A stretch of DNA of 64,000 bases from Fulvivirga lutea (GCF_017068455.1 NZ_CP070608.1:2895488-2959487), one strand, 5' to 3'; positions 49,871-59,099 are shown, numbered from the stretch's first letter. Made by a program: numbers and translations. The notes: generated by a model from the letters alone, not told the origin.

Positions 49871-51568
49871 ATGAAATTACTCGAAATATTCAAAGATCTA
49901 ACTGTACACCCTAAAAATGCTCAAGAGCTGAAGGGTCTGATTTTGCAATTGGCCATACAAGCGAAACTGACAAAAAAATGGCGTGAACAAAACCCTAATG
50001 TGCAGCCGGCTTCTGTTTTATTGAAGAAGATACAAGAAGAGAAAGCTCAACTCATTAAAGAGAAAAAGATAAAGAAGGAGAACATACCTCCTGTTGATTT
50101 GGCAGAAGTTTATTTCAATATACCAGATTCATGGGTATGGGAAAGGTTAGGTCAAATTGGTTTCGTTTTCAATGGAGATAGTGTTAATAAAAGTATCAAA
50201 GAAGCTAAGTATGCAAATTTAAAAGAAGGATTTCCTTATATAGCCACTAAAGATGTTGGTTATTTAAACGATCCAATTAATCATGATAATGGCGTGAAAA
50301 TACCTTTTAATGAGCCAAAATTTAAAGTAGCAAGGAAAGGTACAGTCTTGATTTGTTCTGAAGGTGGCAGTGCTGGAAAAAAAATGGGGATTTTAGAGCA
50401 AGATTCATGCTTTGGAAATAAGCTCTATGCTATTGAGCAGTTTGGTGGGATTCAATCGGTATATATTCAATCTATTTATGGTTCAGAATCTTTTGGAAGT
50501 GCATTCAAAGAAAGCATGACTGGTATAATTGGCGGTATTTCCAGCAGCGCTTTTAAAAGTTTATATGTTCCACTCCCACCCCTCGAAGAACAAAAAGCAA
50601 TTGTTGAAATCGTGAATCAGTTGTTTACCGAAGTAGAAGCCTTGGAGGAGCAAACCAAAGTACGGGTACAACTCAAAGAAGACTTTGTAACTTCTGCCTT
50701 GCAACAACTCACCACAGGCGATACTATTGAGCAATGGTCGTTTTTACGAGACCACTTCAAAACCTTCTTTACCGAAAAGAGTTCAGTTAAAAAGCTGCGA
50801 GAAAGCATCTTACAATTAGCTGTTCAAGGTAAACTCACCCAACATTGGCGTAGCGAAAACCCTGTGCAAGAAACCGCTGCTGAGTTGTTGGAGAAAATCA
50901 AAGCTGAGAAAGCCCAACTCATTAAGGATAAAAAAATCAAAAAGGAAAAACCACTTCCCGAAATCACCGAAGACGAAATTCCCTATGAACTACCAGAGGA
51001 CTGGGTTTGGTGTAGATTGGGGGAGGTTGTTAGTTTAAAGTCTGGACAAGACCTTAAGCCATCAGAATATTCCGACAAGGAAGATTTTGGCTTACCATAC
51101 ATTACAGGTGCAAGTAACTTAAAAGATGAAAAGGTAATAATTAATAGATGGACTAACGCTCCAAGGTCCTTAGCCAAAAAAGGAGATCTACTTCTCACTT
51201 GTAAGGGCTCTGGCGTTGGCAAAATGGGTTGGTTACATGTGGATTCTGCTCATATTGCCCGTCAAATTATGGCTTTGGATACTTTTTTATCACCATTAGA
51301 TTTTGTGAAAATTATAATGGACGTGAATGCAATGACATATAGAAGAAATGCTAATGGTTTGATACCTGGCATAGATAGAAATACTGTTCTATATACTTTA
51401 ATTGCATTTCCTCCATCAGAAGAACAACAAACGATAGTAACAAAGGTAAATGCCTTAATGGCTTTATGTGATGCCTTAGAACAAGAAATAGAAAACAGCA
51501 CTAACCAAGTAGAGCAGCTTATGCAAAGTTGTTTGAGGGAGGTATTTGAGGGTGCTGATCAGAAATAG
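49871..51568 (+). CDS. hsdS: type I restriction specificity subunit
   Basis: From ATG 49871 the protein is 565 residues and has the usual duplicated layout. Two conserved helical regions carry parallel segments: LILQLAIQAKLTKKW...EKAQLIKEKKIKKE and SILQLAVQGKLTQHW...EKAQLIKDKKIKKE. Each precedes a target recognition domain opening with SWVWERLGQIG (about residue 98) or DWVWCRLGEVV (about residue 375). The TRDs differ from each other, so the target is likely a bipartite asymmetric sequence. The near-identical internal repeats could allow TRD exchange by recombination. An upstream TTG extension runs through the REP and is unlikely. Confidence 0.9.
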   Translation: MKLLEIFKDLTVHPKNAQELKGLILQLAIQAKLTKKWREQNPNVQPASVLLKKIQEEKAQLIKEKKIKKENIPPVDLAEVYFNIPDSWVWERLGQIGFVFNGDSVNKSIKEAKYANLKEGFPYIATKDVGYLNDPINHDNGVKIPFNEPKFKVARKGTVLICSEGGSAGKKMGILEQDSCFGNKLYAIEQFGGIQSVYIQSIYGSESFGSAFKESMTGIIGGISSSAFKSLYVPLPPLEEQKAIVEIVNQLFTEVEALEEQTKVRVQLKEDFVTSALQQLTTGDTIEQWSFLRDHFKTFFTEKSSVKKLRESILQLAVQGKLTQHWRSENPVQETAAELLEKIKAEKAQLIKDKKIKKEKPLPEITEDEIPYELPEDWVWCRLGEVVSLKSGQDLKPSEYSDKEDFGLPYITGASNLKDEKVIINRWTNAPRSLAKKGDLLLTCKGSGVGKMGWLHVDSAHIARQIMALDTFLSPLDFVKIIMDVNAMTYRRNANGLIPGIDRNTVLYTLIAFPPSEEQQTIVTKVNALMALCDALEQEIENSTNQVEQLMQSCLREVFEGADQK

Positions 51569-51617
51569 GTTAACCGGATAATCATCATTGAGTTATCCTG
51601 AATTAAAATGATTTAAT

Positions 51618-52715
51618 ATGACAATTAATTTTTTACTTAATGAATTACCCTGGTACCTTCTAGGTATTTGGACTTTTTATTCATTATATGTCAGTTATGC
51701 ATATAAAACATCAGTTAGAAATAGATGGACCAATTACTACATATTTGAATCAATCCCCTCTGTTTTTATAACCCTTGGACTACTTGGTACTTTCGCAGGC
51801 ATAACTTATGGTTTAATCTATTTTGATACCGACCCTGAGTTCATCAAAACCAGTATAACAGATCTACTTGACGGATTGAAAAATGCTTTTTACACATCAC
51901 TATATGGTATCTGCGGTAATCTGATTTTTTCAAAAATTGTAAAGTATAAAATGGTTCGTGGAATAGCAGTAGAACCAGAATATGAAAACGAACTACAAGA
52001 ATTAAAAAATATCAATGCTAACCTCATTGGTATGTCAGACAAAATTGCCAATCAAATTGATTCTGCAATAGTTGAATCACTTAAAGGCATGGTTGAGGAT
52101 GTAAATAACACCTTCAAGTCATTTATTAATGAATTGGTCGAAAAGAACTTTGACAAACTCACTGAAGCAATTAATCAACTTATAGAATGGCAGCGAGAAT
52201 ACAGGCTTGAAATCCAATCTATAAAAGAGGCTTATGAATCATTAGTAAATAAACATAAAGAGTTTACAGAAACAACATATACTTGGGTAGATAAATTGGA
52301 CGAAATAGCAGGTCAGACATCTCAACTAGCTATGATCATTGATGAGTTTAAAGCCATAACAGATGATGACTCCAAATTCAGTAAAATAATAACTGAGGTA
52401 AAGGAGTCTACCGCCAATATGCAAACCACATCAAAAGCGTTGGAAGAACATTCTAATAAACTTGATGAAGTGCGATTAGCATTCATAGATTCAAAAAATG
52501 AGATTTCTGAGTGGTTAGAGAGAGAAGATGGTGTAAGGGATAGTACTAATGCATTATCACACTCCTTACAAGAACTTAGAAAATTTGAAATAAGCACTAT
52601 TGAAAAGTTAGATGAAAAGTTCATGAAAGATCTTGAGGCTACTTTTAAAACATTCGACTCATTAATCAAAGAGTACATACTTTACTTACAAACTCAAATC
52701 AATGAGAAGAAGTAA
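51618..52715 (+). CDS. ZorA-like MotA-type motor protein (Zorya defence)
   Basis: A 365-residue membrane protein with three N-terminal helices (about 11-29, 46-68 and 87-107). The segment IPSVFITLGLLGTFAGITYGL and the helix LKNAFYTSLYGICGNLIFSKI match the MotA/TolQ/ExbB-like core of ZorA. The cytoplasmic tail (110-365) is a long coiled coil with many Ser/Glu/Lys residues. ZorA and ZorB form a proton-driven motor in the inner membrane that senses phage entry. The tail is much shorter than that of type I ZorA. It overlaps zorB by 14 bp and starts 49 bp after hsdS. Confidence 0.8.
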   Translation: MTINFLLNELPWYLLGIWTFYSLYVSYAYKTSVRNRWTNYYIFESIPSVFITLGLLGTFAGITYGLIYFDTDPEFIKTSITDLLDGLKNAFYTSLYGICGNLIFSKIVKYKMVRGIAVEPEYENELQELKNINANLIGMSDKIANQIDSAIVESLKGMVEDVNNTFKSFINELVEKNFDKLTEAINQLIEWQREYRLEIQSIKEAYESLVNKHKEFTETTYTWVDKLDEIAGQTSQLAMIIDEFKAITDDDSKFSKIITEVKESTANMQTTSKALEEHSNKLDEVRLAFIDSKNEISEWLEREDGVRDSTNALSHSLQELRKFEISTIEKLDEKFMKDLEATFKTFDSLIKEYILYLQTQINEKK

Positions 52716-53400
52716 AAATGAATCTAATTGGATATCCCTAGCGGATATGATGACTGGACTAATGGTGATATTTATGTTCATTGCCATTAATTATATATTG
52801 CAAATTATAGAGTACAAATTCGTAGAAAATGACATCTACAATGCTTTATTAGAAGAGTTCAAAAAGGAAATTGAATCAGAAGAGCTTGATCTTAGTCCTG
52901 ATGGCACAGTTACCTTTAATCCAGAGAATAAAATTCTTTTTAATACAGGGAGTAGTAGGTTAACGAGAGACTTTAATGATATACTTGACGATTTCATTCC
53001 TCGCTATATTGAAACATTGAGCAATTTTGAAAATATAGATTATGTAAAAGAAATACGTATTGAAGGTCATACAGATAATGACCCTCCAAAATCAGGTGAG
53101 GATAGCTATAAATACAATTTAAACCTATCATCGAATAGGGCCCAAAATGTTTTAGATAAATTGAGAAACTCTAATGCATATTTAACACTGCCTGATTCAA
53201 TGAAAGACAGGCTCGAATTTTTGTTTACGGCAAATGGCATGTCATATTCAAGAGCATTAAATAAGTCGAGTGAAATAATTTATGCCAGTTCAGATAAAGA
53301 AATAGATAAAAATTTATCCCGAAGAGTAGAGTTTAGAGTAATTACATCTAGTGATAAATTGGCTGAAGAAATTTATTCTAAAAGAGATTCTATAAAATGA
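52702..53400 (+). CDS. ZorB-like OmpA/MotB-type motor protein (Zorya defence)
   Basis: A 232-residue protein with a single membrane helix at 14-36 (LADMMTGLMVIFMFIAINYIL). Asp15 is at the position of the proton-carrying aspartate of MotB/ZorB. A periplasmic OmpA-like peptidoglycan-binding domain follows (about 75-222) with RIEGHTDNDPP and NLSSNRAQNVLDKLR, ending NLSRRVEFRVIT. It anchors the ZorA motor to the cell wall. It overlaps the HNH gene by 4 bp, so the three genes are one unit. Confidence 0.82.
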   Translation: MRRSKNESNWISLADMMTGLMVIFMFIAINYILQIIEYKFVENDIYNALLEEFKKEIESEELDLSPDGTVTFNPENKILFNTGSSRLTRDFNDILDDFIPRYIETLSNFENIDYVKEIRIEGHTDNDPPKSGEDSYKYNLNLSSNRAQNVLDKLRNSNAYLTLPDSMKDRLEFLFTANGMSYSRALNKSSEIIYASSDKEIDKNLSRRVEFRVITSSDKLAEEIYSKRDSIK

Positions 53401-54149
53401 TTTACGATTTCTTAAAAGGCAAATCATCAGAATGGCTTGAAAGTAAGCTTTTAAGAAAACTCAAAACTGAAAGCCATTTTAACTACGCCCCTGTATTTAA
53501 TGCTACCTGGAATAAAATTAAGGTTAGCAATAGCTTCTATTATCATGAAGAAGATGAATGTATAAATTACATGTTCGCATATAAAAACAAATATGCGACC
53601 GAGCATTGGGGTCATTTACCAAGGTTTCATATAGCAGAATGCGAAGTACGTCAGCAGTATTCTAATTATGTTTTTGCTAGTCAAATGCCTGTAGGCATCT
53701 ATTGTACAGATAAAAGAGTAAATATTGGACAACATAAACTTGAGCTATGCTCAAAATGCAACAAGGAAATAACACTCTTTTCTTTTGGGTCACCCGACAA
53801 AGAATGGTTCGATGTGATTTTAGATATTGCCTCTAAAAAACACAAAAAATATGTGCCTTCTGAAATTAGTAGAACAGGTTATACAAAAGATTGGGGGCAA
53901 GTATCTTATGCACGTAGAGCACAGGAAGATTTCACCTGTGAAGGGTGCAAGATTCAATTATTACATGATGACGCATATTACTTGGAAGTACATCATAAAA
54001 ACAGAAAGAAAGAAGATAATAGAAAGAAGAATCTAAAAGTACTGTGTATTGAGTGTCACAGTGAAGTTGATGACTTACATAGGAAGAACTATAGTCAAGG
54101 CGATAATGCATTGAAATTATCGAGTTTTAAAAATCGTTTTAGAAATTGA
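53397..54149 (+). CDS. HNH endonuclease, candidate Zorya effector (ZorE-like role)
   Basis: A 250-residue protein. Residues 115-125 (LCSKCNKEI) hold a CxxC, and the C-terminal HNH domain spans 178-225: TCEGCKIQLL, LEVHHKNRKK with His199-His200, Asn212, then VLCIECHSE, which completes a zinc site. The N-terminal 110 residues are unrecognised. Type II Zorya pairs ZorAB with an HNH nuclease ZorE, and this gene occupies that position, but it is much shorter than ZorE as I know it. DNA nicking or cutting triggered by the ZorAB motor is the inferred role. Confidence 0.75.
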   Translation: MIYDFLKGKSSEWLESKLLRKLKTESHFNYAPVFNATWNKIKVSNSFYYHEEDECINYMFAYKNKYATEHWGHLPRFHIAECEVRQQYSNYVFASQMPVGIYCTDKRVNIGQHKLELCSKCNKEITLFSFGSPDKEWFDVILDIASKKHKKYVPSEISRTGYTKDWGQVSYARRAQEDFTCEGCKIQLLHDDAYYLEVHHKNRKKEDNRKKNLKVLCIECHSEVDDLHRKNYSQGDNALKLSSFKNRFRN

Positions 54150-54172
54150 TTCAATATTAGCTACTTGTTAAC

Positions 54173-54415
54173 CTATTTAATCCCCTTCACCACCTCATAC
54201 TTCACCACCGCCTTCGTGGGCCACTTGGAGATATCGATGATCTGAAGTAATTCGTAATTGCTGTTGTATTTGCTTACTGCATCCTGGTAGTACACATCAA
54301 TCAACTCATCCCTGTCTCTATCCGTTCTGTTTAAGAGGTTGGTTTCAATGGCATTCTCTGCTTTTAATTCTATTTCAAGTATGCCGGGTTTGAGTTCTTT
54401 GGTGATGTATTTCAT
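54173..54415 (-). CDS. small protein of unknown function, 80 aa
   Basis: An 80-residue protein: KYITKELKPGILEIELKAEN, then LNRTDRDRDELIDVYYQDAVSKYNSNYELLQIID and a WPTKAVVKYEVV end. No motif or signal peptide recognised. It is convergent with the HNH gene, ending 23 bp from it, and is followed upstream by the tandem repeat array. It probably belongs to the chromosome rather than to the defence operon. Confidence 0.55.
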   Translation of the reverse strand: MKYITKELKPGILEIELKAENAIETNLLNRTDRDRDELIDVYYQDAVSKYNSNYELLQIIDISKWPTKAVVKYEVVKGIK

Positions 54416-54429
54416 AAGAAGAGGATATT

Positions 54430-54926
54430 GTCATGTCGTAACGAAGTGCAGACATCTTTACCATCATGTAAATGATTTACTTTCTAATTGGTAAGGATTT
54501 CTTCGTTGCACTACGAAATGACCGTTTTAATTTGAATTTAGCCTCTAACAAACATAAATGATCTAATGAACCCCAACAACCGTAAACGTTGTATTTTGCT
54601 TAGACAATTTTAAAAAAGATGTCATGTCGTAACGAAGTGGAGACATCTTTGCCATCATGTTAATGATCTGTACTTCTAATTGCTAAAGATTTCTTCTCCG
54701 CCAGTTGGCGGATGCGAAATGACCGTTTTAATTCGAATTTAGCTTCTAACAAACATAAATGATCTAATGAGCCCCAACAACAGTGAACGTTGTATTTTGC
54801 TTAGACAATTTTAAAAAAGATGTCATGTCGTAACGAAGTGGGGACATCTTTGCCAGTATGTAAATGATCTTTACTTTCTAATTGGCAAGGACTTCTTCTC
54901 CGCCAGTTGACGGATGCGAAATGACC
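54430..54926. repeat. tandem array of 2.5 units, about 190-200 bp each
   Basis: GTCATGTCGTAACGAAGTG begins at 54430, 54621 and 54822. Each unit has a hairpin module of about 95-105 bp ending GCGAAATGACC or ACGAAATGACC, and a spacer of about 96 bp (AACAAACATAAATGATCTAA...TTGCTTAGACAATTTTAAAA). The third unit stops after its hairpin module. The modules resemble Bacteroidota GTCAT...ATGAC REP elements. No gene is visible. The array fills the gap between the defence region and tRNA-Thr. Confidence 0.85.
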
Positions 54927-54951
54927 GGGTTAGTTGGGCCTTTCAGAAACA

Positions 54952-54982
54952 AAAAACCCTGACATTTATCGTCAGGGTTTTT
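54952..54982 (-). terminator. tRNA-Thr terminator
   Basis: AAAAACCCTGAC (54952-54963) pairs perfectly with GTCAGGGTTTTT (54971-54982). On the minus strand this stem starts right after the tRNA 3' end and is followed by a T-tract. Confidence 0.9.
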
Positions 54983-54983
54983 G

Positions 54984-55056
<73 letters not shown>

Positions 55057-55087
55057 GTTCCTTAGTGCTTCCTTTCAGAAGCGAGTG

Positions 55088-55119
55088 CAATTCTAATACT
55101 CTTCGGTTTTAAAACCAAA
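55088..55119 (-). promoter_or_regulatory. Bacteroidota-type promoter of tRNA-Thr
   Basis: On the minus strand TTTG (55119-55116), 20 bases, then TAGAATTG (55095-55088) fit the Bacteroidota -33 TTTG / -7 TAnnTTTG elements with standard spacing. The tRNA begins 31 bp further on. The spacer contains the palindrome GGTTTTAAAACC. Confidence 0.7.
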
Positions 55120-55135
55120 CATCTTTGAAAAAAAA

Positions 55136-57178
55136 TTAAGAGTATTCTCTTACAATTCTCAGTTGGCTTTTTAACCCTTTCAACTCCTTGCTTGCAGCGT
55201 CTATTTTTGTCTCAAATTCACCTTTGAGTTTATCTGCCGTTTTAGAGTTAGCAAAGAATTCCATATTGTTTTTCCAAACGGCTATGTCGTTCTCCAACTG
55301 GCCTATTTGTTTTCTTATCGTTTGCTCTTTTCTATAAATCTTGTCGCTGGCATTAGGCCCTGATTTTAATTTATTGATCTGGTTTTCAATTCTAATTTTT
55401 TGCCTCTCTTCATTCGTAATACCTTCAATGCTATTGATAAACTTATCAACCGCTTCAGACCATTTACTCTTAATTTTTGAAATGGCATTTTTAGGAACAA
55501 ACCCTATTTCATTAAACTGATCCTGCAACTCTCTGAACTTATCGAGGTCAGAAGTCTTATTTTCGGCCAGTTTTACAATCTCTTCGCAAATGGCTTCTTT
55601 CTTCTTCAGGTTTTCAGAAAAATCTTTCTCTGCTTCCCCAAGTTGCGCTCTTTTTTGATCGAAGAAATAGTCACATGCTTCTTTAAACTCACGATAAACG
55701 GATTCTCTGAACTTTTCAGGAACAGGCCCAATTTCACGCCATTGATTTTGAAGCTTTTTCAACTCATTGGCGGTTTTCTGCCACTCCGTGCTGGTCTTCA
55801 GCTCATTTGCCTTTTCTAAAAGCTCTTTTTTCTTCTCAAGGTTGCCCTCGCGCATGCTGTCGAGCTTTTTAAAGAACTGCCCTTTATTGTTGAAAAATGT
55901 TTTAAATGCAGACCAGAAAGTCTTATTTATTTCTTTGGCTTTAGCCCGTGGTAAACCACCAGTAGCTTCCCATTTCTTTTGAATCTCCTGAAGTTCTTTG
56001 GTTTTCTTGTTCCACTCCTTAATTCTGTCAGAATCAAATTGAGTGAATTCCTGAACTTGCTTGGCCAGCTCCTCTTTTACAACCAAATTGGCTTCTAACT
56101 CTTCCTTCAGCCCTTCAATAAAATCCTTCCTACGATCATACACGGCATCAGAAGCAGCTTTAAATCGCTGCCATAGAGGCTCACGCTCATCGTTAGGTAC
56201 AGGGCCTATGTGTTTAAATTCATGGTGCAAGTCATTCAGGTCTTTAATAGCCTGACTTACGTTTTCAACTTTTGATAGTGCTTCTGCCTTTTCACACAGC
56301 TCAAGCTTGGATTCAAGGTTTTTCTTTCTATCAAGTTCTTTTAACTCAAAGTAGATGTGCCTATTGTCATAGAATCTGTCAACCAGCGCATTGTAATTAG
56401 CCCATAAGGTTTTGGCATAAGCTCCCGGTACAGGACCTACCTCCTTCCACTCGTTTTGAATGGCCTTAAATGCATTGAATTCAATATTGGTCTCCTCAGA
56501 ATCAACAAACTCTCTGAGTTTTTCTAAAATCTCCTGTTTTTTCTTCAGGTTCGCATCTTTGCGATTCTCCTGATCCTTAACGTATTGTATTTTATGATCG
56601 CGGATAAGCTTGTAATTCGCTTCAAAGCGATCGGTCAATTCATCATTCTTGAAATCAAAATCTGCTTCTTCACCACCATCGGCAATGAATTTATCTAGCG
56701 CAGCTTGTCTTTCCTTATCTTTAATTTCATCGAAATAAGGTTTTATCTCGCGCGCTTTACGTTCTGCTTTGATAAAATTCGAGCTCTGTGACAATTCACG
56801 AATAGCAGCAACTAATTCCTCTTTATTCAGGTTGCTGTAATCAACATCTTCGTGCTCCTCTTCCTCTTCGTCTTCATCATCAGATTTTTCTGATAAATCT
56901 TCTTCCGTATTGAGCTTAACTTCTTTTTTGGATTTAGAACCTTCCTGACTTTCCGTTGCGTCAGCCTGTGGTTCTTCAGTTTTTTCTTCAGTAGAATCTT
57001 CAGATTCACTTACTGTAGGATTATTGGAAGCTATTTCAACCTCATCTGTTTCACTTTTAGATGCTTCTACTTTTTCTGATTCTGTAGCTTCACTCTTAAG
57101 TTCTTCACCATTTTCAGGTGTAACAGATGGTATTTCCTCTCTTCCCTGTTCTTGTAGTTCCTTCTCGTTGTCCATCAT
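55136..57178 (-). CDS. DUF349 domain protein, long coiled coil
   Basis: A 680-residue acidic protein. Residues 1-115 are a low-complexity Glu/Ser/Thr-rich tail. The rest is a run of DUF349 repeats, each about 70 residues and recognisable by phrases such as IQNEWKEVGPVPGAYAKTLW, LHHEFKHIGPVPNDEREPLW, IQKKWEATGGLPRAKAKEIN, LQNQWREIGPVPEKFRESVY and LQDQFNEIGFVPKNAISKI, then a C-terminal coiled coil. Function is not established; the related E. coli YicC/YaaA-type naming does not apply. Cytoplasmic and probably elongated. Monocistronic between tRNA-Thr and yqgE. Confidence 0.88.
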   Translation of the reverse strand: MMDNEKELQEQGREEIPSVTPENGEELKSEATESEKVEASKSETDEVEIASNNPTVSESEDSTEEKTEEPQADATESQEGSKSKKEVKLNTEEDLSEKSDDEDEEEEEHEDVDYSNLNKEELVAAIRELSQSSNFIKAERKAREIKPYFDEIKDKERQAALDKFIADGGEEADFDFKNDELTDRFEANYKLIRDHKIQYVKDQENRKDANLKKKQEILEKLREFVDSEETNIEFNAFKAIQNEWKEVGPVPGAYAKTLWANYNALVDRFYDNRHIYFELKELDRKKNLESKLELCEKAEALSKVENVSQAIKDLNDLHHEFKHIGPVPNDEREPLWQRFKAASDAVYDRRKDFIEGLKEELEANLVVKEELAKQVQEFTQFDSDRIKEWNKKTKELQEIQKKWEATGGLPRAKAKEINKTFWSAFKTFFNNKGQFFKKLDSMREGNLEKKKELLEKANELKTSTEWQKTANELKKLQNQWREIGPVPEKFRESVYREFKEACDYFFDQKRAQLGEAEKDFSENLKKKEAICEEIVKLAENKTSDLDKFRELQDQFNEIGFVPKNAISKIKSKWSEAVDKFINSIEGITNEERQKIRIENQINKLKSGPNASDKIYRKEQTIRKQIGQLENDIAVWKNNMEFFANSKTADKLKGEFETKIDAASKELKGLKSQLRIVREYS

Positions 57179-57221
57179 ATACCGATTACGTCTTCATAAA
57201 GCGTAAAATTAGTAAATTCAT

Positions 57222-57797
57222 TCAATTTAGTCTTGGGTCAGTAGGATAATTTGAATAGACGTTATAACGCCCGCCCAAACCTTTTAGAACTCGCTTCCAG
57301 AGTGCTTCTGAATCATGATCGAATACCAAGGCGCTTGTGGCATTCGGTGTTACAATCCATGAGTTAGCATCAAGTTCTTCCTGCAGCTGGCCTGAAGACC
57401 ACCCCGAATAACCAACGAAGAATTTAAAATCTTCTGCTTTAATCTTTTTTGTATCTATTAAAATTAATAATTGCTCAAAATTACCGCCCCAATAGAGCCC
57501 GTTGCCTAAATCTACACCTCCTTCCAGGTAATCTGCTTTGTGAATAAAGTGTAATGTATCTTGCTGCACAGGTCCACCAATGTGCACAGGCTCCGGAAAG
57601 TCATGAATGTCTTCCATAATGTCTTCAAGATTAACTGTGCTTGGTTTGTTTAAAATAAACCCAAAAGAACCTTCTTCATTATGCTCACACATGAGCACAA
57701 CGGTGCGCTCAAAATTAGGGTCAGGAAGAAAAGGCTCTGAAATTAATAATTTGCCCTTCTCCGGCTTTAGGTCATTTTTAAACTTAAAAAAATCCAT
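57222..57797 (-). CDS. yqgE: YqgE/AlgH family protein
   Basis: From ATG 57797 the protein is 191 residues with family motifs KGKLLISEPFLPDPNFERTVVLMCEHNEEGSFGFILNKPS, then HIGGPVQQDTLHFIH and FFVGYSGWSSGQLQEELDANSWIV. The molecular role of YqgE is unknown. Its ATG overlaps the miaE stop codon (TGATG), so the two genes are translationally coupled. Confidence 0.92.
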   Translation of the reverse strand: MDFFKFKNDLKPEKGKLLISEPFLPDPNFERTVVLMCEHNEEGSFGFILNKPSTVNLEDIMEDIHDFPEPVHIGGPVQQDTLHFIHKADYLEGGVDLGNGLYWGGNFEQLLILIDTKKIKAEDFKFFVGYSGWSSGQLQEELDANSWIVTPNATSALVFDHDSEALWKRVLKGLGGRYNVYSNYPTDPRLN

Positions 57798-58381
57798 CAA
57801 TGCAATGCTGCTTTTATTGGTTGCTTGCTGAGAATCTCAGCTTCAATTTTATTTAACTCTTTCAATCTATTATAAACATCATCTTCATCAAAATAATTTA
57901 AAGCCATTTTAACAAAGATGTTTCCGTGCTTTGCCTCGCTTGCCCAAAGGTTGTGATAAAACTTCTTTAGATCACCCTCAGGCAGGTTCTCGTATACCAG
58001 CCTAAACCGTTCGGCTCCTCTACATTCTACGATGGAAGCGAGTAAAAGTCTATCCATAAAACGATTTTCTACGTCAGACCTGCAGTTATCTACCAGTTCT
58101 TTCACGTACATATCCTGCCCCATTTTGGTGGGAAGTCTCACGCCTCTCTTTTCCATGATTTCATATACCTGTTGGAAATGCTCCAGTTCCTCTACGGCTG
58201 TTTCTATGAGCTCCGGAATAATTTCTACCCTGTCCGGAAATTTAGCAACAAAGCTCATGGCCATGGCAGAGGCCTTGCGCTCACAATCGGCATGATCCTG
58301 AAGAAAGGTATCAAAATCATTCATCACAGCATCTACCCATTCCTGTGAGCTCTTACTTTCCAACTCAATACTAAATTTCAT
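57797..58381 (-). CDS. miaE: tRNA 2-methylthio-N6-isopentenyladenosine-37 hydroxylase
   Basis: A 194-residue four-helix di-iron enzyme. Iron ligands are seen in DHADCERKASAMAMSFV, ETAVEELEHFQQV, ASIVECRGAERFRLV and WASEAKHGNIFVKMA, the Glu and Glu-x-x-His pattern of MiaE. It hydroxylates the ms2i6A modification at tRNA position 37 using oxygen. First gene of a coupled pair with yqgE; divergent from pdxH. Confidence 0.92.
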   Translation of the reverse strand: MKFSIELESKSSQEWVDAVMNDFDTFLQDHADCERKASAMAMSFVAKFPDRVEIIPELIETAVEELEHFQQVYEIMEKRGVRLPTKMGQDMYVKELVDNCRSDVENRFMDRLLLASIVECRGAERFRLVYENLPEGDLKKFYHNLWASEAKHGNIFVKMALNYFDEDDVYNRLKELNKIEAEILSKQPIKAALH

Positions 58382-58457
58382 ACTTCAATTAACCGCAAAA
58401 GATTTATTTATTAAAAATCATCAGGTGATTAATCTTTAAACAATTTATTTTTGGAAT

Positions 58458-59099
58458 ATGAATAAAGATATTTCTTCACTCAGAAAAGAGTATACTAAGC
58501 TGTCGTTAGACGTGAATGATGTAGATAAAAACCCGTTAAACACGTTTAACAAATGGTTTGATGAAGCCTTAAAGTCTGAGGTGATTGAGCCTAATGCTAT
58601 GAGCCTGGCCACTGTTGATAAAAATGGCATACCAGCTAACCGCATCGTGCTATTAAAAGAAGTGGACAAAGGATTTGTGTTTTACACGAATTATCAAAGC
58701 GATAAAGGAAGAGAGCTTGAAGTGAATCCTGTGGCTTCTATTAACTTTTTCTGGCCGGAACTTGAAAGACAGGTTCGTATCCAGGGTAATGTTGAAAAAG
58801 TGAGTGAAGAAATGTCTACAAAGTACTTCCAAAGCAGGCCTAAAGAAAGTCAGATTGGCGCCTGGACCTCTCCACAAAGCACAGCAATAAAGAACAGGGC
58901 AATCTTAGAACAAAGGGCTAAAGAGCTTGCGGAGAAGTATAAAAATGATGGCGTTTTACCCAAGCCAAAACAATGGGGTGGCTACAGAGTGAACCCTTTC
59001 CATATTGAGTTTTGGCAAGGCAGGCCCAGCAGGTTGCATGATCGAATTTCATATACTTTGATAGACAATCAGTGGAAAATCAATAGGTTGGCACCTTGA
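58458..59099 (+). CDS. pdxH: pyridoxamine 5'-phosphate oxidase
   Basis: A 213-residue FMN enzyme that makes pyridoxal phosphate. Signature segments: NAMSLATVDKNGIPANRIVLLKEVDKGFVFYTNYQSDKGRELEVNP, then SINFFWPELERQVRIQGNVEKV, YFQSRPKESQIGAW and the C-terminal WGGYRVNPFHIEFWQGRPSRLHDR. Full length. Its stop overlaps the TTG start of the next gene by 3 bp. Confidence 0.95.
   Translation: MNKDISSLRKEYTKLSLDVNDVDKNPLNTFNKWFDEALKSEVIEPNAMSLATVDKNGIPANRIVLLKEVDKGFVFYTNYQSDKGRELEVNPVASINFFWPELERQVRIQGNVEKVSEEMSTKYFQSRPKESQIGAWTSPQSTAIKNRAILEQRAKELAEKYKNDGVLPKPKQWGGYRVNPFHIEFWQGRPSRLHDRISYTLIDNQWKINRLAP

Noticed and set aside
54430..54926. CRISPR array
   Set aside because: Repeated units are about 190-200 bp with nearly identical spacers, unlike short repeats with unique spacers, and no cas genes are present. 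No CRISPR array was seen anywhere in the window.
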